From Zelopaecilomyces penicillatus (taxonomy: Eukaryota > Ascomycota > Sordariomycetes > Hypocreales > Pseudodiploosporaceae), in contig VCCP01000002.1 of assembly GCA_005765155.1 (NCBI GenBank), positions 1,984,001 through 2,048,000 of the forward strand: DNA of 64,000 bases. Reading direction: 5' to 3'. The position numbers were made by a program, and so were the translations under genes. Below the pieces are notes generated by a model. The model was not told where the DNA came from. It was given only the letters and a program-made list of their open reading frames with translations, and did no database searches. Positions 35,860 through 50,166 of this stretch are shown here, piece by piece. Position 1 is the stretch's first letter. Every line of letters begins with the position of its first letter.

Positions 35860-36120
35860 GTATCTCCTTCTATAACTTCTAGTACTTCTAGCAGGTCTAG
35901 AATCGGGTTTTTAAAGGGTCTGTGTACTGATTTAGCTTGTATACAAGCTAAATAGAAGAAATCTGCTTCTTTTACAGCAGTAAAATCAGGTAAGCCTGCT
36001 GAAATTTTAATGGTCTTTTTTAGTAATTATAGGCTAATATAGCTAAGACAGATATGCTAAATCCCTGCTAGCTATAGCAGCCTTTGATAGCTAGTTTTAG
36101 CTAAAAGACTTATAACTCTT
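35860..36120 (-). pseudogene. Copia copy B GAG-pre-integrase and integrase zinc region
   Basis: The minus strand reads LLKKTIKISAGLPD, then FTAVKEADFFYLACIQAKS and VHRPFKNPILDLLEV. This fits the segment before the copia integrase, where a short LGH-containing region is followed by C..C and AK..R.PF. One Cys of the zinc pair is visible; the rest is altered. A small plus-strand open frame at 36139-36342 is antisense to this area and is not a gene. Confidence 0.65.
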
Positions 36121-38487
36121 TTTAGGATAGTATTTTTAATGGGTTCTAGAAGGGATATAGCGTCTTCTAATAGGTCTTTAGGTAGGCCTAAGTCTATATC
36201 AGGGCTTTCTGATATATATAGGCCTGAAATTTTAGGGCTTTTTATTGGTTCTAGCAGTTATTTAGCTGATTTAAAGGGCTTAGTGAGGTCCTTATATATG
36301 CTAGGGGGAGGTTTAGAAGTGATTTTAATCGCTATTAAATAGCTATAATAATGGTTAGAAGGCCTTGTAAATTCAGATATAAGCTTCCCTTTTTACTATA
36401 GAAAGAAGCTATATTTAATAAAGTTTAATAGCTTATAATAGATTTAATCCACTATAAATAGCTTCTCTTATAAAAGTATATTACTAGAGGTATAATACTT
36501 TACCCTATTAACTATATTTATATCTATATTAGGAATATATAATATATTTTTTAGCTCTAAAGTATTATAAATCCTGGGTTTTAGCCTTATAAGTATTATA
36601 AATATAGCTATTCTAGATCCTTTTAAATAGATTAGATTACTATTAATTATTATAAGCCTTGGTTTTTTATTATAAACACTATAATTAATAAAGAGAGTTC
36701 TATTATTAATAATATAGTATATTAAGCTAGTATTATATAATAAGGTATTCTTTAGATTGGTATTATAATAAATACTATAAGCTAATTCTTTAGGTTTTAT
36801 AGCTTCTAAACCTTTTATATTAGATTTAAAATCAGAGCTCTAAGTATTAATTATAGTATTTTAATTACCTATAAATAGGTTATAAATACTTATTATAAAG
36901 AAAGCTTTATTAAATTCCTTACTATTAATAGCAGGCTTCTTTATCTTTTTATCCTTTTAAAAGGGCTTATAATACTGTTTTTTAATAGATTTAAATAGTT
37001 TTTCCTTCTTTTTAAAATCCTTATAAGTCTTTTTAGAAGGTTCCTTAGCTTCTTTAGCTCTATAAGAGCTAGCTCTTATAACTAAAGAGCTTTTATCCTA
37101 TAGCTCTTTTAATAAGTCTACTATAAAAAACTATAAATTCAGGATATCTAATAAGATATTAAGTATTATATAAATCCTGATATTATTCCTTTAGTATTTA
37201 ACCTATTATAAGAAAGCTTCTTTTATAGCCTTTAGATACTGATTTATCTAATCTATAGGCTATATAATAACTAAAGCTAATTATAACTTAATAAATTAAA
37301 TATTAAATTTATTATTAAATATCTTTATAAAGCCTTTATAGCTATTAAAGCTAAGCTTATAAAAGGTACTATAAAGGGTTCTATATTATAGAGTAGTACT
37401 ATAGTAGTATTATTTATTTAATATTTAATAAGCTTCTAGCAGTATTATAATCTAACTTATAAAGGCTTATAAGTATTATAAGCAGCTATTATAGAGTAAT
37501 AGAGGTAAAATAGCCTGATAATAATTATTAAGGCTAAGGCTTATAATAGGGTTTAAAAGAAAAGTAGGTAATCCAAGTGCCTATAACTGAATTAACAGGG
37601 CTTAAAGCTATTAATTATAGTTATCAGGGCCCTTTAATCTATAAGCTTTTAGAAAGGCCTATATTTTCTTAAATAGCTCTTTTAAAGCTAGGTCCTTTAG
37701 TATATTTATAGGCTATACTAGCTATAATAGTGATTAAGGTTGCTTAGATTAAGGTTATAGCAGTTCTTTAATAGTCTTAATAGCTATAGCTATTATAAAT
37801 TAGGCCTATAGCTATTATAATTGCTATATAAGCTCTTATATCTGAGATTAAAGAGCTTATAATTTTAATAAATTCTCTTTTATTAAAAGGTCCTAATCTG
37901 ATATTTTTAGGGTTAGACTATTATAGCTGGTGGTTATAGTAATATAATAGAAAAATAAGCTTTTAAAAATAAGCTTATAATTATATAATAGTATTATAAA
38001 TAGTTAAAAGTACTGGTTATAGTAGTGCTATAGATAGCTAGGTCTTAGTAAAAGCCTTAAAACTAGCTAATTAACTAGGGAGGTATTAGGTATAAGGATT
38101 ACTTATTATATACTAGCTATAATTAGGTTATAGTATAGCTGGTATAATACCTTTACTAAGTTAGCCAATCAATATAGTTTTATATAGGCCTTTTTATAAA
38201 ATTAACCAGTAATTTAAATAATTAATTGTATTTAATATAGTTAATAAAGCTATAACCTATAATTCTATAAATCTGAATTAGTAATCTATAAATCCAAAAG
38301 TGGGTTATGCTATAAGCTATAAGTCTGATATTTAACTCTTATATATATAGTGTTTTTATAACTTTTAATTAATAGGAAATATAGGTTTAACTGGTTAAAG
38401 GGGGGGGTAAAGAATCTGATATATAAAGAGATTAAATATAATAGAAAAAAAAAGTCTTCTTTTTTATAGTCTAGAATAACTATTCTT

Positions 38488-38501
38488 CTGGGCTTATAAC
38501 C
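38488..38501 (-). other. Copia primer-binding site, half-tRNA type
   Basis: Immediately inside the 5' LTR the minus strand reads GGTTATAAGCCCAG. Its complement, CTGGGCTTATAACC, resembles the anticodon arm of eukaryotic initiator tRNA-Met (TTGGGCTCATAACC, from memory), with a C-to-T change as expected from RIP. Drosophila copia is primed by the same internal part of this tRNA. The equivalent at 2397-2407 is more mutated. Confidence 0.65.
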
Positions 38502-38955
38502 TATTATAATTTATAGTATAAGGTTATAATTAAAGCTAATAACTAAAGTAATAAAAGAAAAGCAGTGAATAGTTATCTAAAGTAAATTCTAAAGAAAAAA
38601 AGAAAGAAATAATTATATTATTAATATAAAAAAGAAATCAGGATTTAACTAGGAATCTAGTTATTTTATATATCTAAATAATACTAGGATTATTTGGAAT
38701 TATTTAAGAATTCTTAATAATATTTCTTTAGATTTCTAAGTATTCTAAATAATAAGAAAGGGAGGGGTATAAGGGATAAGCCCTTATTTTACTAATCTAG
38801 CCCGATATAGCAGGTCAGGCTGTATAGGCTTTTTAGATCTTATAGCAGGTCTGGCTGCTAGGGCTATAGCAGGTTTAGCTGCTAAGCTATAGTAGGTCTA
38901 GCTACTAGTCTTATAACAGCCTGACCTGTTATATAAAAACCCACTTATTTTAACA
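38502..38955 (-). repeat. Copia copy B, 5' LTR
   Basis: 454 bases, the partner of 32716-33157 and followed by the target duplication AGATT. Its unit array (38806-38932) differs from the other LTR by an indel after the first unit and by a 12-base segment at 38917-38928 that is the exact reverse complement of its counterpart at 33119-33130. Confidence 0.9.
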
Positions 38956-41900
38956 AGATTTAATTATCTTATTATATTTAAATTTATTATTTAATTATTA
39001 ATTAATAATAGCTTTAAAGAGTATAAGCTTTTATACTTTAATAAGATAAATAAATAATATTATAATAATCTATATAAATAATATAAATAAGCTATCTTTT
39101 ATAAATATATAAAAGACTCTAAAGTTATTATATAATATAAATAAGATATATCTATTAATTATAAATAATATAATACCTTTTAAATAAATAAAATAAAGTA
39201 TTTTATTTATATCTTAATTATAGATTATTTAATTATTAAAATCTTATAAAATAATATAATAAAAGCTTTATAAATATTTAATTATATCTAATTTATTAAT
39301 AATAAGATATAATAAAGCACTCCTTACTTTAAATATATAATTAAATATAAACTAATTTAAATTATTAAATAAGTATTAATCTTTTAATAATAAATAAAAA
39401 GGATTATTAAAGAATAAATAAAATATATTATTATAAAACTATTTATTTATATTTAAGTCTTTTTTAATCTAATTAAAATAAAAATAAAATCTAATTAATC
39501 CTTTAATAATAATATAAATCTAAAAGAATAATAAATAATTATACTCTTAATCTTATATTTATATTATATATAAAATAATAATAAATATAAAATTATAAAA
39601 AAGATTAAACTTATAAAATATTTATTATTATAAATATATAAACTCTTTAATATAATATATATATCTATATATTTATAAATTAAAGATATAAAGCTAGCCT
39701 TTAAATTAATTTTAAATAAAGAAATATTAATATATATTCTTATAATTAATAAATCTAATAAAAGACTATTTATTAAATATATTTATATAAAAGATAGCTA
39801 ATCTATTAAAATAATTATAAATATTAAATATTAATTAATTATAAAATTTAAATTTATATAAAATATTAAGAGATCTATATATATATAAAAGTATTTCTTT
39901 AACTTAAAAATATATATTACTTTAAAAGCTATAAATATATTTTTAAAGATACTATAAAATATAATTTAAAATAAAAAATATAATATAAAATTAATAGCTT
40001 AATCTTTATTTTTTAATATATATAATAATTAATAAAGCTTAATTAAATAATTACTTTAATTCTATCTTTATAGGCTTTAAAAGAATAGCTATATAATAAA
40101 GATAAAACTATATATTATTAAACTTAAGGTATTTATATTAAAACTTTAAGAAAGAGTTAATAATAAATTGAGCTAGTCTTATTAAAGGATTATAAAATAG
40201 GATTATTTAAAAAACCCTAGATTTATTATAAATATAATATATTTATTAATATAATTATAAAATAAACCTATACCTTCTTTAAGCTATATTACTTCTATAA
40301 TAATAATAAGGCTTATATTTTTAATACTTATTTAAAAAAGAAATAAGTATTTTAAAAATTCTTGTTTATTTTAATATTATATATTAATAAGGAGTTAAAT
40401 AAGAATATAATTAAATAATAATAAAGATAAATAAAATAAAATAAAATAAAATAAATATTAAAGGAGATAATAAAGATAAAAGAGAGTAATATATATAAGA
40501 TATCTCTTTATAAAAAAGAGCTTTATAAATATATAAGTGTTTAAATTAATAATTCTTTATAATTATATATAATTATTTAATTAAAGATATCTTTTATTAT
40601 AAATAGCTTTTTTTTTAAAGTATAGCTTTTTATTATACTTAATAATAATTTATAATTAATAAATAATATATATTTCTATTTATATACTTTTTAATAAGAC
40701 TACTTTCTAGCTCCTATAACTTTTTCTCTTTTACCTTATAATTTAGCTCTTTTAACTTTAGGATTATTAATCTATCTTTTATTCTTTTTAGATTATTATT
40801 AAAATATTATTTAATTATAGAAATTAATTAAAGTAATATTTATTCTTAATTCCTTAATATTAATTCTATTATAAATATAATTATTTTATATAATATAATT
40901 ACTTATAAGATTATCTTATTATAGAATAATTATATTAAATTCTTTAATAATATTAAATTATCTTTTATAATAGAAATAATAATAAATTATAAAATCTTTC
41001 TAATTTAATATTATTTAATCTTTATAAATTAATATTAATCCTTTTTTATTTTTAAATTTAAATAATATTTAAAGTATAGATTTTAAAAAAGATAAATATA
41101 AGCTAGATAAATTACCCTTTTTATTATAAGATATCCTTTATTATTAAATTTATAAAAAATATATCTAATACTCTTATATAATTAATTTAAAGCTAAAGTC
41201 TTAAGTAATACTTTTAAAAAGATAATCTTTATAATATTTAAAAATATCCTATACTAAAATCTATTATAAAAACCTAAATACCTTATCTTATATTTATATT
41301 AATTAAAATAAGATATATTTATAAATATTTCTTAAATATCTTAATAAAATAAAAAGAGAGGATTTATTCTTTATTTATTAATTATTATAGAATTATTAAT
41401 CTAATCTTATATTTCTATTATATATAATCCTTTTTAATTATTATTATATCTATTAAAGAATATATTATATAGCTATATTATCTATATATTTTAATCCTAA
41501 ATAAATATAATAAATATTATTTAAATTATAAATAGAATAGATATATAAACTATAAATAAAAAGGATTTTATAATAATTAATTCAAGCTAAAATATTAAAA
41601 AAAAAAAAAACTTTTTTAAAAAAGAACTAGATTAAAAACTTAAAAAGACTAATTATTCCAGATTTCTTAAATATATTTATTACTTCTTATTTATAAAAGT
41701 ATTAATAATTAACTTTAAGTATTAAATATATAATAAAATAGAATATAAATAAGATAATAAAAGAAAACCTTAATAAGATTTAATAGATATAAATAAAATT
41801 AAATAATTCCTTAATTATTAGGATATAGATTTAATTTAAAAAAAATAGAATAAATTAATTTTAAAATAATAATATTAATTATATAATTTAAATAATTTAA

Positions 41901-44900
41901 TATTAATAAATTAATTAATATTTAAAGATATTAATTAGTCTTTTATAAAATAAAATAAAATAATAAAAAAGTATAATTATTATAATATAATATTATAAAA
42001 TATATCTATAATTAAATAAGAAAAGGAATTATATAAATAAAAAAATTAAAAAGAGATAGTATTATAATATTAAAATAATTTATAAAAACTCTTATTTTTA
42101 ATAGGAATTTAAAAAAAATTCTAAAATAAAAGAAAAGGTTTTAGGTATATAAATATAAGCTTTATTTAATCCTAATTAATATAAATCTAAAATAAATCTA
42201 AAAATAAATTTATACTTAAGAATATAATAAAAATAAGATTAATAAAAACTATTTAATTATTAATATAAAAACTATTTAATTATTATAATTAAGATTTAAA
42301 AATATTAATTATCTATTATAATTAATTTAATATAATTAATTTATATATTAATAATAGAATATTATATATAAAGAATAAAATTTATTATATCTTTTAAGAA
42401 ATATTATTAAGACCCTTTTTATTAAGGATTATTAAATAAAATTCAGATTAGAAAATCCTTAGTTTAAATATATAAGAAATTATATATATATTTAAAATAA
42501 ATGTAATTAATATATACTCTTTTAATATTAAATTAAATTAAGGATTATAATTTTAAATTAAGATTTAATAATTAATAATAAATCTAGGAAATCTTTTTTA
42601 AGATTAATATTAAAATTAAAGTCTTAAGGTATTATTTAATTAATAGATAAGTTAAAATATATAAAAGGGTTTAATAATCCTAATTCTCTTTTTTCCTTAT
42701 ATAATTCTTATTTATCTTTAGATTTAAAAAGCTATATATTAATATTAAATATCTACTAACTATATTTATCTTTAATAAAAAAATTTAAATAATATTTTAA
42801 AATAAATCTTATTTAAAAGAATCCTATCTATTATATAAAGTATATATACTTTAATAATATCTGCTTATAAAGTAATCCAATATAAGCTATATTAATATAT
42901 TATTATCTTTATTATATAGGATTTATTTTATTTTTTAGATATATTATATATAAATATTAGATTATTTAATATTAATTAATTATATTTTAATTAAAATATA
43001 TATTTATTAATAGTATTTATTTTTATTATTAGCTTTTTTTTAAAATTAATTATCTTTTCTTTAATCTTTATTATATCTTTTAATCTTCTTTTTAATATTT
43101 AAATATAAGATTTAAATAAATCTTTAATATTAATAATAATATCTTAATTAATAAACCTTTATATTAGAAATTTAACTTTAAATAATAAAATAGGATTATA
43201 TTTATATATAAGATAAAAATTAAAAAAGCTATAGGATAATTTAATTATAATTCTATTTATAAAAATAGCTGCTTTAAGATATCTTATTTATTTAAAGTCC
43301 TTTTTTAATATCTTTTCTATTATAAATATAAGGCTTTAATAATTAATTTTAATTATAAAGTTAATTATAAGATTATACTTAAATATTTAAATATATTTTA
43401 TATTTTAATTAAATAATATTTAAGAAAGAAGCCCTTTTATTTTAGATTTATTATTAATAACTATATAAAATATAAATCTATATTATTATATTAAGGTTAT
43501 AATAAATCTAATTATAGCCCTTAAATTAATCTATTATATTAATTAAATTTTTATTTATTTAATTAAGTTATAATAAGCTTTTATAAAAAATATTTATATT
43601 ATAATTAAATAGTATATATTATAAATTAAAAAATATTTTTAATATTAATTATCTAGATAATATTAAAATTATTAATTCTTTATTTTATTATAATATAAAC
43701 TTTTAATATTTAAGATAATAGGCTATAGTTAAAGAAATATTATTTTATATCTTTCTTTAATAATATTTATTAAAGAAAGTCTTAAAGATAATTATTTTAT
43801 TTTTATATCTTTAGATTATATAATAGCTTATTATTAATTTCTTATAAATAAATAAGTTATTAATAACTAATATAAAATAGTTTCTTTTATAAATTAATCT
43901 TAATTAAAGTTTCTTATTCTTAATAAAGAATCTTTAAGCTTTTTAATATAATATCTTAAATTATATTTTATTAAGATTAGATAATCTCTTTAATAAATAT
44001 AAGAATCTAATAATCTATTAAAATTTTATAGAATATTAAGATTCTAATATATTAAATTATATTAACTTAAGATATATATTAATTATATCCTTTAAATCCC
44101 TTTTAATTTTAATATTTATTTAATTAAATAATCTTAATCCTTTTTAAGAAAGTTTATTTATTATATTATTATTTTTCTTAGAAATATATTTAATAATAAA
44201 GTCGAATAATATAATATAACTAATCTAGTAAATAATAAAACTATCTAGTATATTATAAATAATACTATTAAGCTAATATATAAGAATATATATATCTATC
44301 TTTAAATTAAATTATATATTATAGATATATCCTTTAAGCCTTTAAAGTATAAAGAGAATAGCCTTATATTCTTGCTTTATTATATTATAGCTATATTCAG
44401 CCTTATTTTAATAACTATTATTAAATTTAATTAAATATTATTACCTATTTAAAACTTATATTAAAACTGCTATTTATCCTTAAGGCTAGTATTTATTATA
44501 AATATAGTTTTTTTACCCTTTTTAAAAAGATTAAATAATATTAAAATAAAGATAATTATTATTATATACTTAAACTTAGTTATTATCTTTAATTATAATT
44601 CTTTTTACTTTTAAAAAGCTTTCTTTTATAATAGAATAATAATAATAAAAATTAATAATAAAATTATATATTTAAATTTAATAATAATTAATAAATCTAA
44701 GAAAGGCTTTAATATCTATTATATTATAATAGATAAGTTATTTTAGGATCTTAATAATTTTCTTTTTAATTAATTTTCTTTTAAATATCTTATAAAGAAA
44801 TCTAATAATAATAATTATATTTTAATAATATCTTAATTTCTCTTTTAATATTATATATTTAAAAAGCTTAATATTAAGAAAAACTTTATTAAGATTTTAT

Positions 44901-47900
44901 AAATACTTAAATATATATTTTTATATCTTAAAAAGAATTTCTTTATTATTATAAATAGATTATAATCTATATATAATAATATTATTAAAAAAGGGTTTAT
45001 AGATATTTAAAATAAGATTAAATAATATTTGAATTATAATTCTTATAAACTAAATTATAGAATTTATAATATTTTAAGGGAGTATATATATCATTAAAGA
45101 TTAATAATAAAAGAAAATATAATAAAATCCTTATTCTTTTTATTTAATAGGATTTAATTATAATTAAAAAAGAAATTTAATAATAAAAGTATAATATATA
45201 TAAAGAAATCTTTATTAAAGGAATTAATATTAAAAAGGATAAATATATCTCTTAGAATAATAATATTATATTTTATAATATTATTAATTAAATAAAGCCT
45301 TTTATCCTTTTTTTAAAAAAAGGAATATAAATTCCTATAAAAGATATAAGACTTTTTTAATATATAATTCTTAAAATATATCTTTAATAACTTTATAACT
45401 TTTACTTTTAATCCTTATAGAATAAGGATAGAATATACTTATTAGATTAAACAAGGAATTATTTTAATAATTTAAGAAGATATAATTAATAGATTAAGTA
45501 TTTTATTTTCTTTAAATTATTAAGATAAAGCTTATTCTTTATTATTAAAGACCTTTAAGATAATATTAATCTTTTATTAGATTAATATATCCTTAATTTA
45601 AAGGAGGATTTTTTTAAGGTATTCTTTATAGAATTAAGATCTTTTAAGTATATTGAAAAATTTTAAAATAATATATTTAATAAAAGATATATTTAGATTA
45701 ATTCTTTCTTTTATTTTCTATTATTTCTTTTTTTTCTAAAATAAGTTATTATTAAATATAAATTTATTTAAAAAAGTATTATTAATAGGGTTGACTTTAT
45801 TAGCCTTCTTTTTATTTAAGATATAAATATATATTTTAAAGGGATTATATAATTAATATATTCCTTTTCTTTTAGATTTCTTTTTTTTTTAAGAAATCTA
45901 ATTTAATCTTAATTACTTTTAAAGCTTTAATATATTATTTTATAGATTTTATTAATATATATCTAATAATTATTTTATTATTATTAAAGGTAAGCTTTAT
46001 TAATATTTCTTTATTATTAATTATACCTTTAATAATATAATTAATATTTAATTTTCTAAAGAATTAGATTTATTTTATTCTTAATAAATAATATCTATAA
46101 TAAAAATAATTATTTATATTTATTTTATTTAATATTATATATATAAATCTTTATCTTTTTATAAATAATTAAATAATAGCTTAATTATTTTAATAAATAA
46201 TATCTTTAAAATAAAGGGTATTATAACTCTATTTAATATTATATATAGATAAATAGATAATTAAATAATTCTTATATAGAATTAAATTTCTATTTTCTTA
46301 ATTATTTAAATAATCTATTTAAAGAATAATATTATTTTAATCTTAATTAAATTATATTTAACTTTATATTTCTTAGCTAGTGATTTAAAGATAATATTAT
46401 CTTTAAAGCTTAAATTAATAAATATATTTATTATTTTCTTTTCTTAAGAATTAATCCTAACTTAAATCTTAGGTATTTATTATATATTTAATAATTAATA
46501 ATTATTAAAGTATATTTAAATAATCTTATAAGGTATTTTATTAAAAAAGAAGCTTATATTATTATAAAGATTATCTTTAATTAGTTTTAGAATATAGAAA
46601 TAATATAAGCTTAATAGATTTATATTATTTTAATCTTAATTAGATAATATTATTTAATATTAGCTATAATTAAAAGGGGCTTCTTCTTATATCTTAATTA
46701 TAACTATAATATTAATATATAATTATTTAATTAATTTATTAAAAAAGGCTTTATTATATCTTATTTATAAATAAACTTAAATTACTTTTATTATTTTCTT
46801 TAATTTTATTAAAGATATAGGATTATTTAATCTATTTTTAAGGATATAAAGGATTTTTATTATATTATTAATTTAATTTAATAGATTCTAGCTTATAATT
46901 ATTCTAAGCTTTAAATTAACATTAATTAATATATAAAATAATATAATAACTATCTTTATAAATAAGATCTTTTTATTTTTAATTAATAATAAAAAAGTCT
47001 TATATTTTAATTTATTATTTATAATATATTCTTAAATATAATTATTAAATTAAAAGGTATTATTTTATTTAATATTAAGATAGCTTTAAAAATAAATTTT
47101 TAATATATAATAATTAAAGATTTAATTAACTTTTTATTATTATCTTTTTATCTTTTTCTTTTATTAATATTTATATTAATTATATATATTAACATTATTT
47201 AATCCTTTATATCTTTATATTAAAAGAGTAATATAAAAGAAATTTAAATCATATTTTTATTAAATATAATATCTAAATATTATAATTTTATAGGTTATTA
47301 TTTAAGGCTTAAATAAAGGATATATTTTTTAAAGATTATATTTTTATATTTATTTAATACCTATTTAAAGTATTAAAAGGCTTTAACTTTAATTAAAAGA
47401 ATAAAAAGTATAATTATATAATTAAGAAAGTTAATAGTCTAAACTATTATAAGCTTTTAATAATATTCTTTTATCTTAAAGGATTATTATATAATAATAA
47501 AAGAAATTATATTTTAATTTATAATATATCCTAGATTTAATATTTTAATATATAAATTATATATATAAAACTTAAGTTTAATATTATATATTAATTTATT
47601 ATAATAAAAGGGAAAATAGCTTAATAAATTATAGTATTAGTAATTATTCTTATTTTATTTTCTTTAAAAAAAAGATATTAAAATCCTTATTATTATTAAG
47701 ATTAAATATTATTTAATTAAATAAAAACCTTATTAAGCCTTTATATTATAGATTCTTATTAATATATATATTAATATTTATTTATATTTTAATAATTATT
47801 TAAATAATATCTTCTTTAATAATTATATTAATTTTAAGATTATTAATAAGCTTAATTAACTCCTTTATATTTATTAACTTAATTTTAAGTAATATAATTT

Positions 47901-49780
47901 TAATAATAAATAAAAAGAATTTTTCTTTAAAATTAAAATCCTATATAATTAGATTCTTTATTATAATAATTTAATTAAATATTACTTTAATAATAATTAT
48001 ATTTATTTAATTCCTAAGATTATTAAAAATCTTACATTATTTAATAACTAATCTAATAATTACTTAATTATTAAAGTATTTTTAAAGTTATTTATATAAT
48101 ATCTTTTTAAATTTATAAAGATTATTAAGAGAATTTATTTAAATAACCTTAATAAAAAGCCTTATTAATATAATCTTATATAATATATAAAATAATAATT
48201 TTAAATCCTTTTAATTTAAATTATATTAAAAAGTATAGAATTTATATCTATTAAATTAATCTAGAATATCTTTAATAAACTCTAGGTATTATTATTTAAA
48301 TACTTTTAAATAATCTTTATATAATCTTCATTATTATAAATCTTTTTTAAAGAAATAATTCTTTAATACTTCTTTAACTTTTATTTATAAAAGATTATAA
48401 ATAAATCTTTAAATAATATTCTTATAAATATTAATTATATAATATATAAAATAATTATATTTTTTTTATGAATTATATTATTATCTTTTATTTTAAGCTT
48501 ATAATTTAAAAGGTATTTAATAATATTAATCCTATTTAAGTATTTAATAAGTTTAAGATTAATAATATATCTCTTAGATTTATTTATAATAAGAATAGCC
48601 TTAAGATTATTAAAAAAAAAATTAATTTTAATAATACTTTATTAAATACTTTTAATAATATTATCCTTTAATTAATTAATTAATTATAAGCCTAATCTAT
48701 TAAAGATAAAATTATTAAGGTTTATAATAGATATTATATTAAATAATAAAATATATAAAATAAAACTATTAAGTATAATAGTCTTAGGAATAATAATTTT
48801 AATAATGGAATTAAAATTATTTAAAGATCTTCTTTTTTAATATAAAGAGTATTTATTTAAACCAGAGATTAATAATATATTAAAAAGATTAAATAATAGT
48901 AAAGGCTTTTTATTATAAACATATTTAAATATCTGATCTAAAAAGAAATTATCTTAACTCTTATATAATAATATCTTATTAATTATATCTTAATATTAAT
49001 ATAAAACCTTTTCTTTAAAGATAAATATTATATTTAAATTAAGGATAGTAATTCTTATATTATTATAATTTAATAATATCTTATTTCTAAAATATTAAAA
49101 TTATTCTTAAATAAAAAGCTTTTTTAATATTAACAATAAAATCTATAAAAATAGAAATAAAATAAATATATTTTTTAAAATTAATTAAACTATTAAAATA
49201 CTAATCTATAATATAAAAAATTAAAACTAAAGATTAATATATAATTAATATTAAAAGCTATATAAATTAATTCTTTATAATAATTCTTTTTATATTTATT
49301 TATATTTTAATTAAATAAAATTAATAAATTTAAAATATCTTATCTTTTTAATCTAATATTTAATATATAAGTTATCTTTTATATATATTTTAAATAAATA
49401 CTTATTTTAGGATTAAATATTCTTTTACTTTTTCTTTTAATAATTTAATATTTTATAATATTAGATTTTAATAAACAAAATTAATAATAACTTATTATTT
49501 AATTAGGATAATATATAATATCCTTATTTTATAGATTTTAGGTTTTTTAATTAATAAACTTAGCTCTTTTACTTTTAGATTTCTAGGTTATTATTCTTAA
49601 AGGTATCTTCTAATTATATTAATTAAAAGATTATATAAAAATATCTATAATAATTCTTCTTAAACTAATCCTTATAATAGTTTAAAAATACCTTTAAATA
49701 TATTATATTATTAATCTAATATTTATTAATCCTTTTAATAATAAAGTAAATAAGATATCCTCTTATCTTAATTATTAGTT

Positions 49781-50166
49781 TTAATAAAAAAAAATATATA
49801 ATAATATTAATATTATTTATAGAATTATAAAATAATTTTAAGATAATTATATAATTAATATAATCTATAAGAATTAAATAAATAAGAAAAACTATAAAAT
49901 AATAATATAATAAAATAAACTTAAAAGATTAATTAATTATTTTATAATTAATTAAATAAAGAAAATAGCTTTTTAATAGCTAATCTTTTAAATATATTAG
50001 AAAATTCTTAAATAAAAGAAAGAAAACTTAAATGAGATAATATCTGCTTTATTTAAATAGCCTAGGTATAGCCTATATACTTATATAATTCAATCCCTTT
50101 AAATATAGCTTATACAGCTATAGCTTAATCAATTAATAAAAGGGTGTGTTTAACTTAATTATTAAA
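49781..50166 (-). repeat. Gypsy-4 right LTR (5' LTR on the minus strand)
   Basis: About 386 bases matching 31219-31611. On its right, Gypsy-2 sequence resumes at the point corresponding to about 24490 of copy 1. The flanks share an attat(t) string with the left side, a likely target duplication. Confidence 0.75.

Larger units (their letters stand above)
32716..38955 (-). mobile_element. Copia copy B: nearly complete Ty1/copia element
   Basis: A 6,240-base Ty1/copia element with LTRs 32716-33157 and 38502-38955 and a perfect 5-base target duplication AGATT (32711-32715 and 38956-38960). The minus strand reads gag-side sequence (38.5 to about 36.4 kb), then a GAG-pre-integrase and integrase zinc region (about 36.1-35.9 kb, with LACIQAKSVHRPFK), polymerase (about 34.8-33.8 kb) and RNase H (33.8-33.2 kb). 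The primer site is at 38488-38501 and the purine tract at 33158-33165. RIP is milder than in the gypsy elements, especially between 33.2 and 35.5 kb, but stops break every long frame. It inserted into Gypsy-4 and is the youngest large insertion by composition. Confidence 0.9.
31219..50166 (-). mobile_element. Gypsy-4 element with nested copia
   Basis: Two similar 386-393-base repeats (31219-31611 and 49781-50166) in the same orientation bound this block, and the Gypsy-2 sequence outside joins cleanly across it, sharing an attat(t)-like duplication. They are therefore read as LTRs of one element. Removing the copia insert (32716-38955) leaves about 12.7 kb, long for a gypsy element, so further insertions may be hidden. 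The minus strand at about 44160-44480 reads a gypsy RNase H (AEYSYNIIKQEYKAILFILQ, IYILIYQLN, ILFDFIIKYISKKN). The rest is nearly unreadable. A purine tract on the minus strand (aaaaggg) adjoins the left LTR. No open frame survives. Confidence 0.65.

Noticed and set aside
36139..36342. A 67-codon plus-strand open frame, the only one longer than 60 codons in the RIPped DNA after 14 kb
   Set aside because: It is antisense to the copia GAG-pre-integrase area, shows no family motif and has ordinary chance length in the least mutated part of the element.
40240..40350. A possible CCHC zinc knuckle of a gag protein
   Set aside because: Spacing between the would-be metal ligands does not fit, and the Cys and His positions would all have to be inferred.
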